From the NCBI GenBank assembly GCA_001801515.1, contig MGXX01000016.1, positions 21,946-34,124 on the forward strand: a stretch of 12,179 nt of DNA, given 5' to 3'. Both the position numbers and the translations under genes were made by a program. Positions 1 to 7,888 of the stretch are shown here, piece by piece. This stretch comes from Gammaproteobacteria bacterium RIFCSPHIGHO2_12_FULL_38_11. Its GTDB lineage: Bacteria; Pseudomonadota; Gammaproteobacteria; Coxiellales; Coxiellaceae. Numbering within the stretch: the stretch's first letter is position 1; every line of letters starts with the position of its first letter. Under the pieces are notes generated by a model that saw only the letters and a program-made list of their open reading frames with translations, did not search any database and had not been told where the DNA came from.

Positions 1-480
1 CATCCCATTGCTATTGTTTTAAGTTGTATTGATGCACGCGTTCCTGTTGAATTAATATTTGATATGACGCTGGGCGATGTTTTTGTGACGCGTGTTGCAG
101 GCAATATTGCTAACCTGGATATTATTGGCAGCATCGAATTTGCTTGTAAAATTGCCAGCGCAAAATTAATTATTGTACTCGGACATAAAGAATGTGGCGC
201 AATTAAAGCAGCCTGCGATAATTTAAAGCTAGGATATCTTACTCAGTTAATTGAAAAAATAAAACCAGCGATTGAAGCAGAAAAAAGAAGGGCGGATTAC
301 CTTGATGTTTCAAGCAATAATGCTGAATTTGTTAACCATGTTATTCAAAATAATGTTGAAAATACAAAATCTTTTTTATATGAAAAAAGTGATGTGCTAC
401 GAACATTATTAGAAAATGGAAAATTAAAAATGATCGGTGCTATTTACAATATTCGTACCGGGGTTGTTGAATTTGAGTAA
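1..480 (+). CDS. Beta-carbonic anhydrase domain, 3' part of gene (5' end outside window)
   Basis: The frame is open from the first base of the window and ends at TAA 478-480, giving 159 visible residues. The zinc site of a beta-class carbonic anhydrase is complete: Cys9-x-Asp11-x-Arg13 (SCIDARVP) and His62-x-x-Cys65 (GHKECGA). The family interconverts CO2 and bicarbonate in the cytoplasm. The end of the protein (GAIYNIRTGVVEF) matches the usual final beta strand, so the C terminus is natural. An internal ATG at 64 lies after the first zinc ligand and cannot be the real start. At least 30-50 residues are missing upstream. In Legionella and relatives this domain is often the C-terminal half of a SulP-type anion transporter/carbonic anhydrase fusion, so the true gene may be much longer; the window cannot decide this. 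It converges on pmbA, with 22 bases between the two stop codons and no clear terminator hairpin. Confidence 0.9.
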   Translation, partial: HPIAIVLSCIDARVPVELIFDMTLGDVFVTRVAGNIANLDIIGSIEFACKIASAKLIIVLGHKECGAIKAACDNLKLGYLTQLIEKIKPAIEAEKRRADYLDVSSNNAEFVNHVIQNNVENTKSFLYEKSDVLRTLLENGKLKMIGAIYNIRTGVVEFE

Positions 481-502
481 TCATTTCAACAGTCTCATTG
501 CA

Positions 503-1828
503 TTAATCCCCCGCCACCGTCATTTTATCAATTAAAATTGAGCCTGTGCGAATTGAACCGCGAATATCAACATCATTGGCAATAGCAATAATGCCTGAAA
601 AAATCGATTTTAAATTACCGGCAATCGTCACTTCCTCAACCGGAAATTGAATTTCGCCCTGCTCAATCCAAAATCCCGCAGCACCGCGCGAATAATCACC
701 CGTGGTGATATTCACACCCTGCCCCATTAATTCTGTGACGAATAATCCACGGTCCATTTTTTTAAATAATGCTTGTAGTGAGGGCTCAGTGCTATTGATT
801 GATAAATTAAAAACACCCCCCGCATTACCCGTACTCTGCAATCCTAATTTCCGCGCAGAATAACTGCCTAAAACATAACTTACCAATTCACCATCACGAA
901 TATAATGCTGGTCTACCACGGCAACACCTTCCGCATCAAAAGGCACACTGCCCATCGCAGATAGCAAATGCGGCTGTTGAAAAATATTAATGTGTTTTGG
1001 AAAAATAGGCTGCCCGATTGCATTTAATAAAAAAGAAGATTGACGATATAAACTGCTACCACTGATTGCTTGAACAAAAGCACGCAACAAAGATTTTGCA
1101 ACAGATGCTTCAAAAATCACAGAGCATGTTTGTGTTTTTATTCTCCGTGCACCCAGTCGCTTGATTGTTTTTTCTGCAGCACTTCTGGCGATAAAATCAA
1201 TTGAACTTAAGTTTTTCGGATTACGTGTAACAGTGTATTCATCGTCACGTTGCATTTTTCCATCTTCGATTGCGACGACAGAGCAATGCATGCCATGCTC
1301 AGTTACGCGATATTCTCCCAAAAAACCCAATGTATTGGCATAAACGGCCTGTGAATTTAATGTACTGACAGAAGCACCCTCAGAATTACAAATACGTTTA
1401 TCAAATGACAGCGCTTTTTTTTCGCATGCAACGGCAAGCTTAATTGCTTCTGTGGGTGTGATTGTCCATGGATGATATAAATCACAATCTGGAATATTTT
1501 TTGCAAAACGCGTAGGGTCAGCCAATCCAGCAAAAGAATCAGGATTTGAGAAACTGGCAATACTGCAAGCTTTTTCTATCGCCGAAAAAATTGCTGCTTG
1601 TGAAAAATCAGAACTCGATGCGGAACCTGTACAATAATCCTGAATAACCGTAACTGAAAAGTTTTTATCGAGATGATGCTCCATTGTTTCAACATCACCT
1701 AGTCGTGCTGTAACAGAAAATCCACTGGCCTGTGACAATGAAATTTCCGCCGTATTGACACCGAGCGACTTGAGTTTTTGAAGTGCTATATCGGCAAAAT
1801 AAACAATATCAGAATCAGTGTGTGGCAT
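503..1828 (-). CDS. pmbA: PmbA/TldE subunit of the TldD-PmbA peptidase
   Basis: A 441-residue protein, close to the 450 of E. coli PmbA. Recognisable family blocks are the SGSSLYRQSSFLLNAIG stretch (about residues 256-272), SYSARKLGLQSTGNAGG, and near the C terminus MGQGVNITTGDYSRGAAGFW followed by the VEEVTIAGNLKSIF block. In the family, TldD carries the HExxxH zinc motif and PmbA is the metal-free partner. I find no HExxxH here, which fits PmbA. The heterodimer degrades small or unfolded peptides; in E. coli it acts in microcin B17 maturation and CcdA turnover. TldD is not in this window. The ATG at 1826-1828 lies 14 bases inside the end of lon, so pmbA is probably translated by coupling to lon; only a weak GGGT lies upstream of the start. 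Many gammaproteobacteria instead have hupB/ppiD after lon. Confidence 0.93.
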   Translation of the reverse strand: MPHTDSDIVYFADIALQKLKSLGVNTAEISLSQASGFSVTARLGDVETMEHHLDKNFSVTVIQDYCTGSASSSDFSQAAIFSAIEKACSIASFSNPDSFAGLADPTRFAKNIPDCDLYHPWTITPTEAIKLAVACEKKALSFDKRICNSEGASVSTLNSQAVYANTLGFLGEYRVTEHGMHCSVVAIEDGKMQRDDEYTVTRNPKNLSSIDFIARSAAEKTIKRLGARRIKTQTCSVIFEASVAKSLLRAFVQAISGSSLYRQSSFLLNAIGQPIFPKHINIFQQPHLLSAMGSVPFDAEGVAVVDQHYIRDGELVSYVLGSYSARKLGLQSTGNAGGVFNLSINSTEPSLQALFKKMDRGLFVTELMGQGVNITTGDYSRGAAGFWIEQGEIQFPVEEVTIAGNLKSIFSGIIAIANDVDIRGSIRTGSILIDKMTVAGD

Positions 1829-4304
1829 GTTTTGATTTACCCGATTTGGATCTTTTTATTTTCATCACAACACTTTTTTTCAACGATTTTTTCAACACTT
1901 TTTTTGTTGCATTGGCATGATGAGAAGCGACCGGAAGCCGTTCCAACGCAATTTGAAGCACCTCATCAATCCAACGCACAGGATGAATGCTCAACCCTTC
2001 AAGTACTTCTTTTGGAATTTCTTTTAAATCACGTTTATTTTCAAGCGGAATAATCACTGTTTTAATTTCACCGCGCAATGCTGCTAATAATTTTTCTTTT
2101 AACCCTCCAATCGGCAATACTTCACCTCGTAATGTAATTTCACCTGTCATCGCCACACTCGAATGCACTGGAATATGCGTAATAGCAGAAATTAAGGCAA
2201 CACACATACCCGCACCCGCACTCGGACCATCTTTTGGTGTTGCACCTTCAGGAACATGTACGTGAAAATCATTCTCTTGAAAATAACGATCATCAATACC
2301 CAACATGGGTGCTCTACTACGCACAACCGTCATCGCCGCATTAATGGATTCCTTCATCACTTCACCCAAACTACCGGTATGCAATAATTTTCCTTTGCCT
2401 GCAACAACCTGTGCTTCAATTGTCAATAATTCACCGCCTACTTCCGTCCACGCTAAGCCCGTTACCTGGCCTACTTGATCTTTTACTTCTGCTAATCCAT
2501 ATCGATATTTAATAACCCCTAAATATTTTTCAAGATTAGTCAATGTAATTTTGCTACATGAGGCTGATTTCGCCTTCCCCTTTTTCTCTGTAACAGCAGA
2601 GCGCACTACTTTACGACAAATTTTTGCAATTTGACGTTCTAAACTACGCACGCCCGCTTCACGCGTATAACTTCGAATAATTTCACGAATCGATGATTCT
2701 GAAAAATGAATTTCAGATAATTTTAATCCTGTTTGTTCTATTTGCCTTGGAATTAAGTAGCGTTGTGCAATATGTAATTTTTCTTCTTCTGTGTAGCCGG
2801 GCAAGCGAATCACTTCCATACGGTCGAGTAAAGCGGGCGGAATATTAAGTGAATTCGCAGTTGCGATAAACATCACATCGGATAAATCATAATCTACTTC
2901 AAGATAATGATCGTTAAATTTATAATTCTGTTCTGGATCTAATACTTCCAACAGGGCAGATGCGGGGTCACCACGAAAATCCATTGCCATTTTATCAACT
3001 TCATCTAACATAAATAAAGGATTACGCACTTTCGCACGTATCATGCGCTGAATAATTTTCCCGGGCATTGCACCAATATAAGTGCGTCGATGACCGCGAA
3101 TTTCTGCTTCATCACGAATACCACCCAAAGCAATACGCGCAAACACCCTGCCCGTTGCATTTGCAATTGATTGGCCAAGCGAGGTTTTACCTACACCTGG
3201 CGGACCAACTAAACATAAAATAGGACCCTTTAATTTTTTAACACGTAATTGTACCGCTAAATATTCTAAAATTCGCTCTTTAACTTCTTTCAAGCCATAG
3301 TGATCTGCTTCAAGCATCTTTTCTGCTGCGGTTAAATCAACATTAATTTTGGATGTTTCTTTCCAAGGTACTTGCAACAAAGCTTCCAAAAAATTGCGCG
3401 AAACAGTGGCTTCTGCAGACATTGGCGGCATCGCGCGCAATTTTGCTAATTCTGATTTTGCTTTTTCTTTTGCTTCTTTTGGCATGCCAGCGGTTCCAAT
3501 ATTTTTTTCAATGACTTTAAATTCATCACCGCTGCCTTCATCTAACTCGCCCAATTCTTGTTGGATGGCTTTTAATTTTTCACTTAAATAATATTGACGT
3601 TGATTTTTTTCAACTTGCGTTTTTACTCTGCCTTGTACATTTTTTTCAACTTCTAATAATTCTAACTCCTGCCCAATTAAATTATTTAATAAATGAAGGC
3701 GTTCTTTAACATCAAAAGTTTCTAATATTTTTTGTCGTGAATCAATGCTGACTGTTAAGTGTGCAGCAACACTATCAATGAAATGCGAAGGTTCTTTAAG
3801 ATTGCGAACAGAAGTGATTAATTCAGGTGGAATTTTTTTATTTGCTTTTACCAGTTGTTCAAATTGCGTCGTAATATTACGCATAATAACCGTAATTTCA
3901 GGATCATCACTTACCACAGGCTCTTCGTGAATTTCCAATTCTGCCTGCATAAACGTTTCTACAGATAGGAAACTCAGTATGCGTGCACGTGAAACACCTT
4001 CAACCAACACCTTCACTGTGCCATCAGGTAAACGAAGCATTTGTAAAATTGTAGCAACTGCACCGATCGAAAATAAATCGTCTTGTGTTGGCACGTCAAT
4101 TGTTGCATTTTTTTGTGCAACCAATATAACGCGTTTATCTTTTTCCATCGCTGTTTCAAGTGCTTTAATAGATTCTGGGCGTCCTACAAAAAGGGGAATT
4201 ACCATGTGAGGATAAATGACCACATCGCGCAAGGGAATTAAGGGTAAGATTAATTTATTAGCGAGATCAGCTTGAGATGGTTTCTTATTGGATTTTTGTA
4301 CCAT
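1815..4304 (-). CDS. lon: Lon ATP-dependent protease with an extra basic C-terminal tail
   Basis: An 829-residue Lon. The order is the N-terminal substrate-recognition (LON) domain (about 18-210), a coiled linker (210-300), the AAA+ domain with Walker A GPPGVGKT (367-374) and Walker B FMLDEVDK (431-438), and the protease domain with the catalytic serine in KDGPSAGAGM (Ser695) and the catalytic lysine in GGLKEKLL (Lys738). The Ser-Lys distance of 43 equals that of E. coli Lon (Ser679/Lys722). It degrades misfolded and regulatory proteins in the cytoplasm. The start is supported by CGGAGA about 7 bases before the ATG. Oddity: after the normal end of the fold (about 790) there is a tail of roughly 30 residues (801-829) with 11 Lys, 1 Arg and 2 His, containing LKKSLKKS. 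E. coli Lon (784 residues) lacks this. The stop codon lies inside pmbA (14-base overlap). The gene follows clpX after a 105-base spacer that carries a palindromic repeat. Confidence 0.98.
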   Translation of the reverse strand: MVQKSNKKPSQADLANKLILPLIPLRDVVIYPHMVIPLFVGRPESIKALETAMEKDKRVILVAQKNATIDVPTQDDLFSIGAVATILQMLRLPDGTVKVLVEGVSRARILSFLSVETFMQAELEIHEEPVVSDDPEITVIMRNITTQFEQLVKANKKIPPELITSVRNLKEPSHFIDSVAAHLTVSIDSRQKILETFDVKERLHLLNNLIGQELELLEVEKNVQGRVKTQVEKNQRQYYLSEKLKAIQQELGELDEGSGDEFKVIEKNIGTAGMPKEAKEKAKSELAKLRAMPPMSAEATVSRNFLEALLQVPWKETSKINVDLTAAEKMLEADHYGLKEVKERILEYLAVQLRVKKLKGPILCLVGPPGVGKTSLGQSIANATGRVFARIALGGIRDEAEIRGHRRTYIGAMPGKIIQRMIRAKVRNPLFMLDEVDKMAMDFRGDPASALLEVLDPEQNYKFNDHYLEVDYDLSDVMFIATANSLNIPPALLDRMEVIRLPGYTEEEKLHIAQRYLIPRQIEQTGLKLSEIHFSESSIREIIRSYTREAGVRSLERQIAKICRKVVRSAVTEKKGKAKSASCSKITLTNLEKYLGVIKYRYGLAEVKDQVGQVTGLAWTEVGGELLTIEAQVVAGKGKLLHTGSLGEVMKESINAAMTVVRSRAPMLGIDDRYFQENDFHVHVPEGATPKDGPSAGAGMCVALISAITHIPVHSSVAMTGEITLRGEVLPIGGLKEKLLAALRGEIKTVIIPLENKRDLKEIPKEVLEGLSIHPVRWIDEVLQIALERLPVASHHANATKKVLKKSLKKSVVMKIKRSKSGKSKHATH

Positions 4305-4330
4305 TTGGATCTCCGTAGTTTGGTATGAGG

Positions 4331-4411
4331 GATCAGGTATCGGTTATCAGGGATCAGTTGATAAAACATAATTAATTACAGAATCATGTTACAGATCCCC
4401 GATAACTGATC
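4331..4411 (-). repeat. Imperfect palindromic intergenic repeat between clpX and lon
   Basis: The arms GATCAGGTATCGG (4331-4343) and CCGATAACTGATC (4399-4411) are inverted copies with one mismatch in 13. Inside them a second pair, GGATC (4351-4355) and GATCC (4394-4398), continues the match after a 7-base slip. The centre is AT-rich (ACATAATTAATTACA). The outer right arm includes part of the clpX stop codon (TGA, 4410-4412). The core is shared with the palindrome at 10175-10216, so this looks like a dispersed repeat family. As RNA it could fold just after clpX and affect 3'-end stability or readthrough into lon. I do not see a U-run, so it is not a standard terminator. Confidence 0.7.
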
Positions 4412-5663
4412 ACCCACCTACTGACTTTTGATCATCACTTTCGTAGATATACAAGGGTTTTGATTTTCCCTTTACCACGTTGGCATCAATCACAACTTGT
4501 TTTAAGCCGACAAGTGAAGGAATTTCATACATGACTTCCAACAAAGCATGCTCAACAATAGAGCGCAAACCACGTGCTCCTGATTTCCGGTCAATCGCTT
4601 TTTTAGCAATTTCTTCAAGCGCATCATCTCGAAATTCAATATCTACCCCCTCGAATTCAAATAATTTTTTATATTGTTTCGTCAGCGCATTTTTTGGCTG
4701 CGTTAAAATAGCCAACAACGCTGTCGCATCCAATTCATCTAGAACTGAAATAACCGGTAGGCGGCCAACAAACTCTGGAATTAAACCATATTTAATTAAA
4801 TCCTGATTTTCCACTTTTTTAACAATATTATTCACAGATACTTTTACTTTTGATTTAACAATTGCAGCAAAACCAATGCCACTTTCATCTGTTCGCTGTT
4901 GCACAATTTTATCTAGGTCAGCAAACGCACCGCCGCAAATAAATAAAATGTTCGTTGTGTCGACCTGTAAATATTCTTGTTGCGGATGTTTACGCCCCCC
5001 TTGCGGCGGAATAGCAGCAACGGTGCCTTCAATTAATTTTAACAATGCTTGCTGCACACCTTCACCAGAAACATCGCGTGTTAGTGATGGGCTATCGGAT
5101 TTACGTGCAATTTTATCAATTTCATCGATGTAGATAATGCCAGTTTGTGCTTTTTCTACATCATAATTACATCTCTGTAATAATTTTTGCACGATATTTT
5201 CAACATCTTCACCCACATAACCCGCTTCAGTTAATGTCGTTGCATCAGCAATAGCAAAGGGGACATTCAAAATACGTGCCAATGTTTGTGCTAATAATGT
5301 TTTTCCAGAACCTGTTGGCCCAATAAATAAAATATTACTTTTTGTTAATTCCACATCATCATTTGATGCGCGATGTTGCAGACGTTTATAGTGGTTATAA
5401 ACAGCAACGGACAATATTTTTTTAGCGTCTTCTTGACCAACAACATATTGATCGAGTTGCGCATGCAATTCTTTCGGACTAGGTAATTTTTTTTGATTTG
5501 GTTGGACAACTTCTGTTAATTCTTCTTCACGAATAATTTCATTGCATAAATGAACACATTCATTACAAACAAACACAGAAGGGCCAGCAATTAATTTTTT
5601 AACTTCGTGCTGACTTTTTCCGCAAAAAGAGCAATATAAAGTTTCGGTTTTTTTGTCGGTCAT
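4410..5663 (-). CDS. clpX: ClpX, ATP-dependent unfoldase subunit of ClpXP
   Basis: A 417-residue protein of normal ClpX length. The N-terminal zinc-binding domain has Cys11-x2-Cys14 and Cys33-x2-Cys36. The AAA+ module shows Walker A GPTGSGKT (115-122), pore loop GYVG (148-151), Walker B IIYIDE (176-181), the RKH loop (224-226), the ClpP-docking loop IGF (263-265) and sensor 2 GARGLR (362-367, Arg364). All working parts are therefore present. ClpX recognises tagged substrates such as ssrA-tagged chains, unfolds them and feeds them into ClpP. It lies downstream of clpP with a 63-base spacer that holds a hairpin (5706-5727). AAGGT about 9 bases before the ATG (5661-5663) serves as ribosome binding site. 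Its TGA stop falls inside the repeat at 4331-4411. Confidence 0.98.
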   Translation of the reverse strand: MTDKKTETLYCSFCGKSQHEVKKLIAGPSVFVCNECVHLCNEIIREEELTEVVQPNQKKLPSPKELHAQLDQYVVGQEDAKKILSVAVYNHYKRLQHRASNDDVELTKSNILFIGPTGSGKTLLAQTLARILNVPFAIADATTLTEAGYVGEDVENIVQKLLQRCNYDVEKAQTGIIYIDEIDKIARKSDSPSLTRDVSGEGVQQALLKLIEGTVAAIPPQGGRKHPQQEYLQVDTTNILFICGGAFADLDKIVQQRTDESGIGFAAIVKSKVKVSVNNIVKKVENQDLIKYGLIPEFVGRLPVISVLDELDATALLAILTQPKNALTKQYKKLFEFEGVDIEFRDDALEEIAKKAIDRKSGARGLRSIVEHALLEVMYEIPSLVGLKQVVIDANVVKGKSKPLYIYESDDQKSVGG

Positions 5664-5705
5664 TGGTTGTATACCTTGCTGGGTTTGAAATGCAATGCAG
5701 CATCT

Positions 5706-5727
5706 GAGACACGATAAATCACGTCTC
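5706..5727 (-). other. Hairpin directly after the clpP stop codon
   Basis: On the minus strand GAGACGTGA and TCGTGTCTC can pair over 9 positions (7 Watson-Crick, 2 G-U) around a TTTA loop. The G-U pairs exist only in the minus-strand transcript, which is the strand of clpP and clpX. The hairpin begins with the last base of the clpP stop codon. No U-run follows, so it is more likely a processing or stability structure than a terminator. Confidence 0.5.
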
Positions 5728-6329
5728 TACTTATCACGTTCAGTTAAAATAGAATCAATTAAACCGTAGTTTTTAGTTTCAATTGCTGACATAAAATTAT
5801 CACGATTTGTGTCTTTTTGAATTTCGTCAAAAGATTTTCCAGTATGCTTTGCCAAAATATTCGACAGCATGTCGCTGATACGCAAGGTTTCCTTTGCGTG
5901 AATTTGAATATCCGTTCCTTGTCCTTGATAACCACCCAGTACTTGATGAATCATAACGGTTGAATTGGGTAAACAATGTCGTTTACCTTTTGTTCCTGCT
6001 GTTAGCAATAATGACGCCATGCTAGCTGCCTGACCAATACACAATGTGCGTACATCAGGCTTGATAAACTGCATTGTATCATAAATTGCCATACCCGCAG
6101 TCACAACACCGCCTGGTGAATTAATATATAACGAAATTTCCTTTTCTGGATTTTCTGATTCCAGGAAAAGCATCTGTGCAACAATAAGATTTGCCATATT
6201 TTCTTCAACAGGGCCCACCAAGAAAATAATTCGGTCCTTTAAAAGCCGCGAATAGATATCATAAGCACGTTCGCCGCGACCGCTTTGTTCAACGACCATG
6301 GGGACAAGATAGTTATTGTGTTCGTTCAT
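5727..6329 (-). CDS. clpP: ClpP, serine protease subunit of ClpXP
   Basis: A 200-residue ClpP peptidase from the chosen start. The catalytic triad is visible: Ser103 in [10 protein letters not shown], His128 in VMIHQVLGG and Asp177 in KDTNRDNF, with the same spacing as E. coli Ser111/His136/Asp185. The oxyanion region INSPGG is present. ClpP forms the double heptamer chamber that cuts chains delivered by ClpX. Upstream in-frame ATGs at 6347 and 6341 exist, but GGAGAT lies 5-10 bases before the ATG at 6327-6329 and overlaps the 6341 ATG, so 6329 is preferred. The N terminus before the conserved [15 protein letters not shown] is short (MNEHNNY), as in the family, where a short propeptide is often removed. 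It follows tig after a 71-base spacer. Confidence 0.97.
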   Translation of the reverse strand: MNEHNNYLVPMVVEQSGRGERAYDIYSRLLKDRIIFLVGPVEENMANLIVAQMLFLESENPEKEISLYINSPGGVVTAGMAIYDTMQFIKPDVRTLCIGQAASMASLLLTAGTKGKRHCLPNSTVMIHQVLGGYQGQGTDIQIHAKETLRISDMLSNILAKHTGKSFDEIQKDTNRDNFMSAIETKNYGLIDSILTERDK

Positions 6330-6350
6330 AAAGATCTCCATAAACAATAA

Positions 6351-6393
6351 CCCTCTTTGAAAAAGGGTGTCGGTTTTGCAGAAGCCAAAACCG
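6351..6393 (-). other. Two hairpins in the tig-clpP spacer
   Basis: The first structure downstream of tig has CGGTTTTG (6371-6378) against CAAAACCG (6386-6393), a perfect 8-bp stem with a 7-base loop. The second has CCCT (6351-6354) against AGGG (6364-6367), extended inward by two A-T pairs after one mismatch. On the transcript they lie in tandem between the tig stop (8 bases upstream) and the clpP ribosome binding site (6334-6339). A short U-rich stretch (CCCUUUUUC) is part of the second hairpin. This could be an attenuator, a partial terminator or a processing site that lets tig and clpP be expressed at different levels. Confidence 0.55.
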
Positions 6394-6400
6394 GGGGGAT

Positions 6401-7714
6401 TTATTTAGAATTCATAATAGCATCATAACTTTTTTTCGTTTCAAGCACACGCGCTTTACGGAGGAGCGTTTGAACCGCTGATTCTTCAAGTACAAATGCT
6501 TCAACATCAGCAACCATATTCTTATTTTTCATAATGATAGGCAGAATTTCATTCAAATTACCATAGCGTGCTGCCATTTCTTTCAAACGTGCTTCAACCT
6601 TACTTTGATCAACTTTGATTTCAGCATTTTTAATCACTTCCCCCAGCAATAATCCCAGAATGACCCGTTTTTTAGCATCCTCAACATAGGGTTCGCGCGC
6701 CAAAGGGAATTTTTTGATATCCGCATCCGAGAGCTCACGGCGATACTGACGAAGTTGCTGACGTGTCATGTTTTGTAAATGTTCGATTTCCGCATCCAAC
6801 AATGCTGCTGGCACTTCGAGCGGGTTCAAAGCCATCAGTTTATCAAGCACTATGCGTTTAACACCCGCATGTGCAGCTTCGTTCAACTCAGCTTGCATTT
6901 TTTCTTTCATTTGCTTTTTCAATGCATCCAAGCCTTCTTTCACACCCAATTTTTCGGCAAAAGCATCATCTAGCGGTGGTAATTTAGGTTCTTCAATTTC
7001 ATGCACAGTTACTGAAAACGTCACTGGTTTTGCACGCAGAGCCTCTACGTGATATTCCGCAGGAAAAGCAATATTCAGCGTTATTTTCTCGCCTTTTTTC
7101 GTGCCAATCAAACCGTCTTCAAATCCGGGAATCATGGTATTTGAACCCAGTTCCAATTTTGAACCTGTCGCACTTCCTTGCTCAAGCGGTTTGCCATCCA
7201 TTTCGCCATTAAAATCAATTGTCAAACGGTCGCCCAGCTTGGCCGCACGGTCAACTGCGACCCACTCTGCATGTTGTGTACGTAACTGAACAAGCATGCT
7301 ACTAACATCATCATCAGTTACTTCACCTGACGCCGATTCAATTTCAACGTCATCTAATTCTTTTAATTGAATTTCAGGATAAACTTCAAATTGTGCTGTG
7401 TAATTAAAAGATTCTTCAAGCTTTAACGCTTCATGATCAAAATCAATGTGCGGCATTCCAGCAATTTTAATTTTTTCTGCTTCTTTTTTAAAAGTAGTAT
7501 CAATCAATTCTGCAGCTGCTTCGTGTAATATGCCGCGACCAAATTTTTGCTCAACCACATGAGCAGGCACTTTTCCAGGACGAAATCCCTTAATGGATGC
7601 TTTGGCAGCAACATCTGCTACCTTTTTTTTGTAAGCCTGTTTAAGATCATCAGCAGAAACTGTTACTTTAAATTGCCTTTTTAAACCTTCTAATTGTTCT
7701 AGATTTGCTGCCAT
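6401..7714 (-). CDS. tig: Trigger factor, ribosome-associated chaperone and prolyl isomerase
   Basis: A 437-residue trigger factor (E. coli 432). The ribosome-docking signature GFRPGKVP is at residues 43-50, as in E. coli. The FKBP-type isomerase domain (about 150-245) includes [15 protein letters not shown], and the helical C-terminal chaperone domain runs from about 250 to the end. It binds the ribosomal exit tunnel through L23 and shields nascent chains. The frame stays open further upstream to 7831, but that extension (AKVAELVDALDLGSSGV...) is the tRNA-Leu gene read as protein. The true start is the ATG at 7712-7714, with AGAGGT about 10 bases upstream. The gene starts 32 bases after the tRNA, so tig may share its promoter. 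Confidence 0.97.
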   Translation of the reverse strand: MAANLEQLEGLKRQFKVTVSADDLKQAYKKKVADVAAKASIKGFRPGKVPAHVVEQKFGRGILHEAAAELIDTTFKKEAEKIKIAGMPHIDFDHEALKLEESFNYTAQFEVYPEIQLKELDDVEIESASGEVTDDDVSSMLVQLRTQHAEWVAVDRAAKLGDRLTIDFNGEMDGKPLEQGSATGSKLELGSNTMIPGFEDGLIGTKKGEKITLNIAFPAEYHVEALRAKPVTFSVTVHEIEEPKLPPLDDAFAEKLGVKEGLDALKKQMKEKMQAELNEAAHAGVKRIVLDKLMALNPLEVPAALLDAEIEHLQNMTRQQLRQYRRELSDADIKKFPLAREPYVEDAKKRVILGLLLGEVIKNAEIKVDQSKVEARLKEMAARYGNLNEILPIIMKNKNMVADVEAFVLEESAVQTLLRKARVLETKKSYDAIMNSK

Positions 7715-7746
7715 TGAAAATATTACCTCTAGGTGTAAGTGAATTT

Positions 7747-7828
7747 TACGAAAGGAGAGACTCGAACTCTCACGGGTTACCCCGCTGGAACCTAAATCCA
7801 GTGCGTCTACCAATTCCGCCACTTTCGC
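7747..7828 (-). tRNA. tRNA-Leu, anticodon UAG
   Basis: The minus strand reads GCGAAAGTGGCGGAATTGGTA at the 5' end, typical of a class II leucine tRNA. The anticodon stem-loop is CTGGA-TTTAGGT-TCCAG, giving anticodon TAG (Leu, CUN codons). A variable arm (GCGGGGTAACCCGT) and a T arm (GAGAG-TTCGAGT-CTCTC) follow. The acceptor stem GCGAAAG/CTTTCGT has six Watson-Crick pairs and a terminal G1-U72 wobble; the discriminator is A73. The length of 82 without CCA agrees with E. coli leuW (85 with CCA). CCA is not encoded: the next bases are AAATTC, so CCA must be added after transcription. It sits between the Mla-type operon and tig. Confidence 0.93.
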
Positions 7829-7842
7829 CAATAAAGCGCACT

Positions 7843-7871
7843 ATTGAACACTATACTGCCCTGTTTGACAA
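7843..7871 (-). promoter_or_regulatory. Candidate sigma-70 promoter for tRNA-Leu (and perhaps tig)
   Basis: On the minus strand TTGTCA (7866-7871; 5 of 6 to TTGACA) is followed after 17 bases by TTCAAT (7843-7848; 4 of 6 to TATAAT). A start about 7 bases downstream would give a leader of about 8 bases before the tRNA, and the stretch in between (AGTGCGC) is GC-rich, as in stringently controlled stable-RNA promoters. TATAGT (7850-7855) is a better -10 by itself but has no -35 at proper distance. The site lies between the lipoprotein stop (7889) and the tRNA, where I see no terminator. Confidence 0.4.
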
Positions 7872-7888
7872 GCTATTTCCCGAAAAAA

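Noticed and set aside
481..502. Bidirectional terminator between the carbonic anhydrase gene and pmbA
   Set aside because: Only 22 bases, with no stem longer than 3-4 pairs and no T-run.
1987..2265. Plus-strand open frames opposite lon, and similar ones opposite clpX, tig, mlaF and mlaE
   Set aside because: They are antisense shadows of well-supported genes, with no start signals and low-complexity Ser/Asn-rich products.
4305..4409. Heat-shock (sigma-32) promoter for lon
   Set aside because: No CTTGAA / CCCCAT-type pair at proper spacing could be found; the spacer is mostly the palindromic repeat.
7715..7831. N-terminal extension of trigger factor by 39 residues
   Set aside because: The extension is the tRNA-Leu gene and its spacer read in frame. 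The ATG at 7714 has a ribosome binding site and gives the normal family N terminus.
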